From Tyto alba (taxonomy: Eukaryota > Chordata > Aves > Strigiformes > Tytonidae), in contig NW_024881300.1 of the NCBI RefSeq assembly GCF_018691265.1, positions 2,871,046-2,935,045 of the forward strand: a stretch of 64,000 nucleotides of DNA. Direction: 5' to 3'. Under the pieces are notes generated by a model that was not told the DNA's origin, did no database searches, and saw nothing but the letters and a program-made list of their open reading frames with translations. This document shows, one piece after another, positions 49,540-60,400 of this stretch. Position 1 is the first letter of the stretch; every line of letters starts with the position of its first letter. The translations under genes were made by a program, and so were the position numbers.

Positions 49540-50860
49540 GTTAAGATTCTGTCTTGGGTGTCTTTTCTGTTGTTTGTGTTTGGATTTTTTTTTTTTGCTT
49601 TAGTTGTCCCCTCCTTTTTAGGTACGGATTTTAAACTTTATTACTTCTGTTGAGGAACACACAAGATCTTGGAAACAAGAGGAGGACCTAAACCGTTTAG
49701 GGACCATTTGGATGCTCTGATCTGCATCCCTGAACAGGGAGTTAGTCTGAGGGAGAAATTACACAGTATAAGTAGGTGCAATAAAATTTTGAGCCTTAGC
49801 TTAGAGAACAGAATTGCTGTTTCAAGGGAGTAGGGGGTGCTTAAAGGCAATTGTAGCCTTTGTTCAAAGCTTACTAGAACTGACCTGGAAGTGTTACTGT
49901 TTGTACAGGGCTTGGAGGAGATGTAACAGGTGTCTTTTCCCTTTGTGCCCCCTTAAGAAAATAACAACCCAATGAATTTTGTTGGACTGGCCTGAGATCC
50001 AGTTAAAATATGGAAAGTGAGATTAATTTGGTATATTTTTCTATAGCTACAGGACAATTTGGGTCACGTTGAAATGTTTTGCTAATGCCATATGCAAGTT
50101 GTTTCCATTTTACGCCGAGCTGCTGTAGTAGACCACTGTGCTGTGTCATCCTGCAAGGGACACCTGTACTCCTGCTTCCTCACCTCAACATTTCAGTCTC
50201 CTGCAGGTAATAAATATCAACCTACACCGGGTTGGTTTTTCTGTGTGTTTTTTTTTAGTTGCTTGTTTGGTTGGTTGGGTGTTTTTTTTTTTTTTTTTTT
50301 ACACACTTGGCTAAACATCAATTCCAGTTGGATGTGTCCCTTCCTAGAGCTTTTAGCCTTCCACAGTTTTGCTTAACTCTTTAAAAGACTTGTTTCTAAA
50401 TTCTGCCACTGACCAGAAGATGCTGTCTTCTTTGACTAAGGCGTTTTTGGAGGATGCCTGCTGCCAAGAAAGCTGAGATGTGCCACAGTGCTTGGTTCTG
50501 CTGCCAGCGGTACCGGTAAGCTACGTGCAGAACAATGGGGACAGCTTGGTGCTTCAGTCAAGTATGAAGCTGGGCAGTATGGGCTCGATTCTGAAAAATT
50601 ACTGGAAAACGTTGCGGTGGGGTGGTTCACTTTGGTATTATGGATGGAAGGCCTCGGCATAGGGTTAGCAAAACGTATGGTTTCTTAAACAGCTGCCAGA
50701 TGGGGAAAATAAAGCTACCAGGGGAGTGCAAAACAGAACAATTTTTGCATGGGGTAGGGAGGAAGGGGAAGCGCTTGTGGGGAAGCCGGATGCTACAAGA
50801 ACAGGGAGCAGAGCCCTACGTGTGAGGCCTGGCATTTACCAGCACCCCTTCTCTTCCATC
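49540..50860. other. NUDT21 distal 3' region and spacer to AMFR
   Basis: No exon recognised. It contains further AATAAA motifs that could end longer NUDT21 3' UTR forms and a poly(T) run at 50282-50302. CpG density rises from about 50860 into the AMFR promoter. Confidence 0.55.
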
Positions 50861-51229
50861 CCTGCGTGCCGGTTCGAGCCGCTTTTTGTTCCGCGCTACC
50901 CCGGGAGAGCGCTGGAGCGCAGCCCGGACTCTCCGCTCGCTCCTCCGCCTACGTGCCCGTAGCGATCGGGGCTGCCGAGGGAGAACCCCCTTTTCTCCCG
51001 TCCCGCCTCACACAATCCGCCCCCGTTTCTGCCCGGTGCGGCCGGGGCCGTGACTCAGCGCGCTGGGGAGCGTTCCGGTGCGGGGCGGGGGGTTCAGGAT
51101 CTTCCCTCCCCCGGCCCCGGGGCGGGGCGGCGGCGGCGGGGCGGGCGCTAGGCCGCAGGAGCGCGGCGAGGGGGGAGCGCGGCGGGCCGGGGCCGGGGCC
51201 GGGGCCGGGGCGGCGGCGAGGGCTCCGCC
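50860..51229 (+). promoter_or_regulatory. AMFR CpG-island promoter
   Basis: GC-rich and CpG-dense, without a TATA box, with several GGGGCGGGG-type GC boxes near 51080-51150 and GGGGCC repeats just before the ATG. The island continues through exon 1 to about 51660. Confidence 0.75.
51051..51059 (+). promoter_or_regulatory. AP-1/antioxidant-response-type site
   Basis: TGACTCAGC fits the AP-1 core and the TGACNNNGC core bound by NRF2-small Maf, about 170 bases before the AMFR ATG. Confidence 0.5.
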
Positions 51230-51436
51230 ATGCCGCTGCTGTTCCTGGAGCGCTTCCCTTGGCCCAGCCTCCGCACCTACACGGCGCTCAGCGCCCTGGC
51301 CCTGCTGGGCACCGGCCTCAGCGCCTACCGGGCCCTCAGCCAGGGCCCCGGCGGCGGGGCGGCGGGCACCGAGCCGGCCGGGCCGCGGGCCCTGGACGTC
51401 GCGTACTACCTGCTCTCCGACAGCCTCTGCGTCTGG
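51230..51436 (+). CDS. AMFR: AMFR coding exon 1 (residues 1-69)
   Basis: First membrane segment and loop; ends YYLLSDSLCVW before GTGAGC, phase 0. No upstream in-frame ATG competes. Confidence 0.97.
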
Positions 51437-54400
51437 GTGAGCCCTGCGGCCTCGGCCGGTCCCGGGGTGGGGTGGGGGGTCGGCTCGTTGTTGTTGTTTA
51501 GAAACGGCTCCCGGAATAAAGAGGGGGGGTCGTGGGGGGCAGGCCGCTTTCCTGCCTTCCCCGGAGGGGGGTGTTGGGCTGCGTTAAAGCCGAGCGCCCC
51601 GAAAGTTCAGCTCGGGGCTGTGTGCTCGACCCCCTCTCACCGTGGCGGGTTGGGGGGGGGGGGGGACACACGACACGACTTTGTTGCGGTGCTTCGAGAA
51701 GTGCTGCGTGCCCTGCTGAGCTGGAAATCATCGTGAGAGCCCGTCAGGTGTTCAAACCCAAGCTTTACGCGTTTTTTGTTTTGTTTTGTTTTGTTTTTTT
51801 TTAAAAAAATAGCACTTGAAGTTCTACAGGTAGGAGGAAGCATTCTTACCATTTAAGAGAAATTTTGTAGGTCTTTGAACCCAAACTCAGCGGCGGTATG
51901 TGAATTTTGGCTCAGTAATTTCTGTAGCTGAAGTAAGGGCTCAACAAGGGGATATCAGGAACCTAGCTGAGCTGTCCCTGTTGAACTTTTCATATGGCTG
52001 TTAGTCAAAGGGGGTATTAGTTGGACGCCTGCTTTACAACATGCCTGCTTGACTGGGGGGCTGATTTTTGAACATATCAGACACATTCAGCCAGTTGAAA
52101 CTTGGTCTCAGGACCTTAAATTAAGAGCCCTCAAAGTTTATCTTATGTCCTTTGGAAACGACAGGGTGAGGCTGCTTCATCATCCCCTCCCACCTCCTTT
52201 TAGTGTTCTGCATAGGTCAAAAGTTAATTACAAGTGTCTCTGTCAAATGTGAGAAGCAGTTTTCCCAGGGCTGTGTATTCTGTTCCTTGCTGCTTTGCTT
52301 TTGAGCAGTTTCGTGAGAAGTTTTTAAGCAGTGTTGTTACAGAAGGGGAGTGTGTGCTGCTCCGTATGTTTTGAGATGTCTGAATCTTGCTCTTGTAACA
52401 ACAGATGCAAGCTGGAGTTCTCTCATCTGTCTTTTGTTAAACAAAAGTAGCATTTGGGTGATCTGTAAATTTTGTGCCCATGTTTCTCCGTGCTAGATTT
52501 GCTAATTGTATAAAACAATTTATTGTGAAGAGGTGGGTTAGTTTGTTGGATGTACTGGTGTATCAAACTGACCATGTTAGTCTTTCTAGAAAAAAAAGTC
52601 AAGTGACTTATCAGCTACTGTATGTGTCTTGGAAGAGGCCAGGCTTAAATTTCACTAAAAAAAAAATAACAGGCAACTGATACTGTTCTGTGAACAATGG
52701 TAGGTTTTGTTAGACTTGTTCATTCCCCTTTCTTTCTCTCCTCCCCCACCCCCCCCCCCCCCCCTTCTAAATAGGGCAAAAGTATTTGTCGCTGACTGCT
52801 TTGTTTCTTTCCAGGTATTAGTGAACACTGCCTGCTGTTTTCTGATGCTGGTTGCTAAGCTAATTCAGTGTATGGTGTTTGGTCCTCTTCGTGTCAGTGA
52901 GAGGCAGGTAAGATAGCAGTGCGCTGCCTTGGATGTTGTCATGTTTCATAATTTCTTGGTGTATGACTGATGTGGTTTTCTACATGGAATTGCTGGAGGT
53001 ACACAAGAAAAGTATATGTTAGAACAACACAAACTTAAATCTTACCATTTGGTTAGCTAGTATATCCACAGCCACAATTATAAGCCCACGGTCAACTTGA
53101 AAATCCTACTTCCTTAATGAACTTTGTCACATTTCTTACAAGTGCACCTCATTTCAGAATACTTATAACGTGCTCTTCTCTATTCAGTTTGTGCTTGACA
53201 GCATTTCCCCATTGCGTTTCGTAGTTAGTTATCAGCACTGGCAGTCTGAGTTCCTCTTGTATCTTGTTTTCTGCCTTGACTGCTGGAGGAGTGCTTTCCA
53301 GCGTCATACGCTGAGTGGTTGGTTTATCTACCCTCACGTTTAAGAGGGGATAGGCAGGCATGTGCCCAGAGAAAGGAGGTAAGCAAGACTGAAAGCTCAG
53401 GCTGTTTAGTCCTGCTCTCAGGCTAGATGAGAATGTTTTTAAAAATTCAGCAAGGGAACCATTAAATCCCAGGCTTTTTAAAAACAGGATCCTGCAGAAG
53501 ATAAAAGCAGCAGCAGTAGTTTGAATAGTATCTGTATATTTTTTTTAAAAAGGCAAATGTATAAATAACTCTGTGTAAATGCAGTAGCAGTGGTTTGAAG
53601 TGTGTTCACATATTTAAAAAAATAAACCAATGTGTAAATGCAGTTCTTCAGGAGAAGTCAGACTGTGATGATTTTTGACATGCAGAACTGAGGCACACAA
53701 AGCTTTGTTAATAACCATGGATCTTTCAAAGCCCATTATGTTTGTGATTCACACCCTGTAGAGCCTCCAAGTGAAGTTCATTAAAAACAAGCCACTATGA
53801 AACTGCATTGGGCCAGATTTTCTTTCCAGTCCGTGTTGACCATAAGTACGTGGAATTTTAACCAGTGATAATTTCCAGGATGTTCTCTACCTTCTTAAAA
53901 ACTAAAGTAAAAAGCAGTAACAGTGTGGATCCGCTTGCTTTTGGACAGTGGGAGTATACTTCAGTCCTCATGTAAAGGAAAGCTGTTTATTAGTATTGGT
54001 GAGCCAAAAATGGCAGCATCATGAAGGAATTCTGGGCCTGTCTTAACTAAACTCCTGGTGATTTCATCGTGTTCTTTAACAAAACATTTTATTTAATAAT
54101 TTTTTTTATCCCCAACAAGCTGGCTTGCTATCTGCTGCTTGAGACCATATCGTTTCTTTCATATTGCATGTGCGTGGGAATAATTTTTTTTTTCATTGCT
54201 CATCCATCTCATTCTCCACTGTAGGCATTGTGCTTTTTAAGAACAGACTTTCTCATCTTTTCTTAATTATCTGTACTTTTTGACAGGTTTTTGGAAGCAA
54301 GGTGCTAGGCTATTTGGGCATCTTGTATAACTAACCGTGGCAGTTCTAGGAAAGAGGACTTAGTGTTTGCAGCCCAGTAGCTGCGTTGCTTGGGCGTGGA

Positions 54401-57400
54401 GAATCAAAGTGAGCTCAAACTTGGTTTGTGCTAAGCAGTATTTTAGAAGTATGGCAGGAAACTACATTGTGTGCTGCATTGCGCAGTTACGCTGTGGTGG
54501 TGCAAACGACTAGATAGATACTAAGGACCACTAATATTTTTAATACATTTTTAATTGAGTAAGGGTAACAAATACTATTCAAGATGTATATGCAGCAGGT
54601 TTTTGCTAATGTATTGTCGCATTTCTTCTTCCATCTTTTCTCTTCTTTTTCTTTTTCCCTCTTTCTCTCCCCTGGATGTGGATTGTCGGTGCTTTCACTA
54701 CAGTAACCATATGTCTTATGTTATAGCATCTCAAGGATAAGTTCTGGAATTTCATCTTCTATAAGTTCATCTTCATTTTTGGTGTGCTGAATGTTCAGAC
54801 AGTGGAAGAAGTGGTGATGTGGTGCCTCTGGTTCTCTGGACTTGTGTTTCTTCATCTTATGGTTCAGCTCTGCAAGGATCGCTTTGAATATGTAAGTTTT
54901 GATTAAGGGCTGTCTTTTGGGACATGCGAATTCTGTTTCTGGTTTGGGCACTGGCTCAGTAAGTTACAAACAGATCATTTAGACCCTCTGGTGCTGAACA
55001 CGTGCACCTCCCAGTAGCTTCAAATACTTGCTTTAAAGTGCATTGTCAATCTTACTCCTTCAGTTTTCCCATGAAACGAATGGAGCTGAAGATACTTATT
55101 TTCTTTGATAAATTGCTCCTTATATGTGCCCTGTAATTACTATTACATAACTCCATGAGATGTCTTCATAGCTCTCCCTCGTGAAGAAATCTTGGCAACA
55201 GAACAACTCTTAGATTGATGCCCTTTAGCATTGGTCCGTGAAGCCTGTTTCTGTAGATTCTGTCCTCAGGTTTCAAGCTCATTTACACCTACCAAATGTT
55301 GACTGCCAATGTCTTTACAATATACAGTGCAACTTTCTCCATAAGCTACATCCCAGTTCTGGTTAATACCAGTAATAAATTCAGTAGAGATGCAGAAAGT
55401 GAAGGACTAGGCAAGGAAGAAAGCACTGGAATTTATACAGTAAATCTTGCCCTTTAAACATCTATAATGGACATGCATGTTCCTTAGCTCCTCTGTCCTG
55501 GAATAAAAGTTTGAACAGAAGTGAATCCATGAATTTCCTTTTGGTAACTCCATGCTTTGCAATTTTTTATTTTTTTTTTTTCTAATTAATATCCAGTAAG
55601 GCCTGCTAACTCACAAGTAGCTAAGCACCAGGCTTGAAACTGGATTGGTTGGGGTTAGGAAAATTGAGGCAGAAGTGAACAACGCAGTTATCTGGTATTT
55701 TTAGTGTTGTTCAGAAAGCTGTGAAAGAACAAAGCTCATGTGGGAAGAAATCCTTATATTCCTTCTGCATTCAAAGCATGTATCGTAATTCAGTACTGGG
55801 ACAAATTGTACTTGTGTAATCTGCCTTGCAGACTCTCGGGGATGTGGAATTGAACCAGATATAAACAAGGAAGAAAAAAACAATTAAAAAACAAAACATG
55901 GGAGTTAACTTCATTAGAGCAGAGTGAAGCTTTGGGCAATCGCTTCTTTCCTTGTCCTGTTCTTCCCCTTCCTGCCCTGAAAGTAAGGGGCTGGACCACC
56001 TAAATGCTTTGCCTCTTGGGTCATCTTTGGTTTAGCCTAGGTGTAGCCTACCATTAAGGTGGTTGAGAGAATTAATATGCTATGCATGCTGTTGAATGAG
56101 ACAGCTCTTTTCAGAAGACTCTGTCTAGTAGTCTCTAACTGCAAGTTAAATTTTTGGGGGAGATATCTCTTTCTTCCAGAAGAAAATGACATTGGAAGAA
56201 CTAGAGGCTGAAAGATAAAAGCTGGACAAATTCAGATCAGCTGTAAGGTGAAAAATTGTCAGAACAATTACTCTCATTGCTCAAAGACTATATATTAAGG
56301 TTAGATGTCTTTCTAAAACGCATGTTTGTCCTAGGAAGATGCTATGGATTTGATGCAGAAGCTACCATGTGAGAAAGTGTCCATGGTTTTCTTGCACACG
56401 TTAGATCAAATAAATGTAATGATGATCCCTTCTGGCTCTAAAAGCCTGGTGAATGTAAGTGACAGCAAGACGCATGAAACTTTGGGATGGTGTGTGATTT
56501 TAGCTTTATTCTCCATCATTTGTTACTACCTTGCGTGGTTGAGGTCATGACATTGGTTTTATTCTAGAAAGCAAAAGGTTTTCCTGAACAAGGAGTTGTT
56601 TGGTGAGGTGACTGCGGAAGGCAGGGTGAATGAAGTACTCCTTTAAACATGCTATGTATTGATGTATTTGTGTTGCAGCTTTCCTTTTCTCCTACCACAC
56701 CCATGAGCAGCCACATCAGAGTGCTCACCCTGCTCGTAGCCATGCTCCTCTCCTGCTGTGGATTAGCAGTTGTCTGCGGTATTATCGGCTACACCCATGG
56801 CATGCACACCTTGGCTTTCATGGCAGCGGAGGTGAGACTTCCTTCATACATGTTGTGGTTCCTGCTTTGCTTTTCAGCCCTCACTTGGGGGGTATCTTGG
56901 CATGTGGTGGGTGTTTTTTAGTTTCCCCGCGTGGAAGAAACTCCGAAGATGCAAAGAAGCCCTCCCCTGTTTTAGAGTAGATGGGAGATCTGCATTCTTT
57001 TTCTCCTCAGAGCTTAAGCCTGCAAAAAAAATCTTTGTCTGAAGAAGAGAATGAGAGGGTAAATCCATAAGGTGATGCTGAAATCAGATGGTAGCCTGTG
57101 AAAAAATAATGGTTGTGCTTCATGAGCATTGCAAGAAGGGTTAGTGGAAATGGCTGCTAGAGAGAGGGAGAGAGTGTATGTGAAAGTTCAATGTGCACCT
57201 CAGTCTGTTTCTTTGAGGTTGCATTTTCTATTTCATTTCTCCCCAAAAGGAATGAGACTAACATCCTTTCCTTAAGGCATACTCAGGGAATTTGCTTATG
57301 TTTGTGTAATGAGTTGTGTGTTTGTGTTCTCCTGAACCCTTTGCAGGGTGGAGTAAACATCAATATGTTTGCGGAGTGAACATCAGTATGTTTTTGATGT

Positions 57401-60400
57401 TAAGGTGGGTGGTTGTGCTCTGCCTGAGGAGGTGATAATCTTAAACAAAGGGGAGGTAATGAGCGTAATTACAACTAAGTTGTGTTAACACTTCCTTAGT
57501 TCAGATAATAAGTAGTATATACAGTTTATTTTTCTTCTCCTGTCTTGATTTCATACTTGGACTTAGTGAGGAGGAAAGAAAAGAGTCAACTGATAGTAGG
57601 AGAATATGATGCTGGTCACACCACAGTTCAGTTATTTAACATGTCAATTTACTTTTCCCTAAATATGAGACTATACAAGGCCAGATTTGTAATTACACAG
57701 CGGAAGAGTATTGAAGATTTGTCAGTGTCTCTAATAGGTGGGGTCTGGTTGGTCTTGTGTCTCTTATCTTGGCTCAGCAGAAGGACATATCAGCCTTCTA
57801 CCAGCATGGGGTGGGTTTATCAGGGAGAGTTACAGTGCGGAAGCGTTGCCTCGTTAGCGCTGCGGTTTGAGTTGCAGGATGGGGCCCAGCTATTCATTTC
57901 AGTGGGAGCTGTTCTGTCTGCTTATTAACAAAGGAGTGGCTCACTCAGCACACGTGCGTGGTCCTCAGCCAAGCCGTGGGTCCGGCAGCCCGCTGGGCGG
58001 CTGCTGTGCGGCACAGGAGGTCTCTGGGGAGCGTATGGGAAAGGGCCTCCTACCTTTCCTTGCAGCCGCTGGTGCTCGACGTTCCTGAGCTGAGGGTTGC
58101 ACAAGCCTGTTGGGTTTGATAGCCTCAGGTGGACTCTGGAAAGTTGTCTGATCATTTATTGAACTCGTTTATACTTTGGCCTCCACAATATCCAAAGGCA
58201 ACAAATTCCACATTTAACTCCGGTTTGTGTACACAAAAAATCTCTTTCAGTTGTTCTGAATCTTCTGTCTGATAATGTCCTTGGCTATCATCTAGTACAT
58301 GTGGTGAAAAACTGCAAAGAATCATTCCCTGTTCACTCTTTATACCATTTGTGATTTTCTAGACCTTTCTCTTGTTCCACTTCTGACTTTCTTTCCAAGC
58401 AAAAGAATTCTAGTCCATTTAATCTTTCCTCACATTAAATTGTCTAATAGCTTGCCCTTTCATGAGTATTTTAAATATGCACTGTATGGATTAGGTGACC
58501 ATGAGTAGCTTCCTTGATTTTAATACTCAGCACTCATGTAAGTGGAATAAAACATTTAGGTTTCTTTCTGTGAAGGTACAAGCAGTGACACCTCGTGGCA
58601 GTCCTCAGGTTCTCAGCAAAAAGCATTAAATCTTGCAGACTAAAATGTTTTCCTGGTGATGGCTCATGTGATGCTGTTCAAGAGGGACACTGCCAAGTGT
58701 ATTCCATTAGTGTGTATTTAATTACATTGAGTTACATTAAGCTATTCATCTCTCTCCTGACTCTGCAAACATTGATTTAGCTTGATGCCTCAGGGTTTTC
58801 AATAAAGCAATATAGATGTTTTTCTCTGGTTTTAGTTTGGCTTCTGCTTGTTCTGTGTTGTTTGTCAGCATTTTCTTTCCTGCAAAGGGTGGATGTGAAA
58901 TGTGCAAATGCCCAGAGAGGGTTGAATAAGCACAGTCTGTATTTTTGAGTAAACATTCAGCTTTTTTTGCCTTAACAGATGATATTCGAGAATTATGGTA
59001 TAGCAAGTGATGTCCAGTCTGTCTGTGTTTGCACCTTTTTTATTGTAAGAAAGAATTACTCCATTCCTATAGCAGTTGTCCTCTGATCCTGTTTCATACA
59101 TCTCAGTTAAAGCCATGTAGTGGTAGTGATATTCAAATCTTAGAATTGTACCTTACAGATATAGTATATTTTCCTGTATAGTTTCTCATGCTGCATCCGT
59201 TATCTTAGGGTTTGAGTGCCTTCCAGTCGTGTGCTAACCTACATGACTAGTATCTGCCTGTACCGTGGAGCCCGTGGGGGATAAGCAGTTGGTTTTGAGC
59301 GGAGCAAGAGGTCTCTAGGTATCTGTGCTGAAAATGGCCTCCCGTACATTAGCACCTCAAAGTACAGAGTTGTGTAACTCGCGATGCAATGTTGCACTTT
59401 CTGCAACATACCTCTCGCGTCAGAATGTGTCAGAACGCTGAAGTGCATTTCTGGAAACAGTTGAGGAACAAGAGACCAGTGCCTTGAGCAAATCTGCACT
59501 AGCTCGTCCTTTTAATTTTGATGCTCTTGCTGCCTCGGCACTAACTAGTATAAATCACGTCTTGGCAACGTTAACTTCTTAGAAGTTGCAAAGACTAGAC
59601 TCCAGATTTCTACCTGACAGATACTTTCCTTACCAGAGACTTTATGCCACGTATACTGGTTTTGACAAAAGTTTGTGCTCAATGGCATATCCATCCAGCA
59701 GCTCAGATGTTCTTTTTGTTCTATCACTTGCATGGTTAGAATTTGGATGTGTTTACTTCTGTAGCCTGCCCAAATTTTCTCCATAGTCAAAAACCTGATG
59801 TGGACAAGGTGTGGTCTCTTTCTGGTACCCACAGGAGGCAGAAGAGGGTCTCGTAATGTGCCTTGCAGGAGCAGCTAGTGTGCTAATCTAACATTTTTGT
59901 GAAAGGTGTTTGTGATGAGACCAGCACACTGTGCTAGGTGACTTGCTGTTACCTTCTTGGCCTTTGGTGTTACTTGAATGATGTGTGCATCTTATTCTGA
60001 AGCCCTTATTTGCATAAATGATTGCACTGGTGTTTAAATAGTCACAGGAACACTTATTTTAAAGCCAAGTAGTAAATAGTTGGCAGGTGTGTTGGATATT
60101 ACTAAGGGTTAAATATGCATAGAAGCATTTTAAGAATGCTTTTTATGGATGGAAAAAATTATCCAAACTGACTGTTTTGTTGCTATATTGGGAAGTCAGT
60201 GGTTTTGATAGTTCTTCTGTACTGTTTTTAATACTTATGCTGAAGGCATGCCATCAGACCGGTTTTACAGAAATGGTTTCAGTTGCTTATTATAAATCCC
60301 CTGCATCTTGGTGTCAGCTGGCCCCTGCTAACTGCAGGGTAGTGTAGGCAGTCTCTGAAGGGGATTCATCCTGTCTCATTTTCTTTCACTGGGAGGATAC

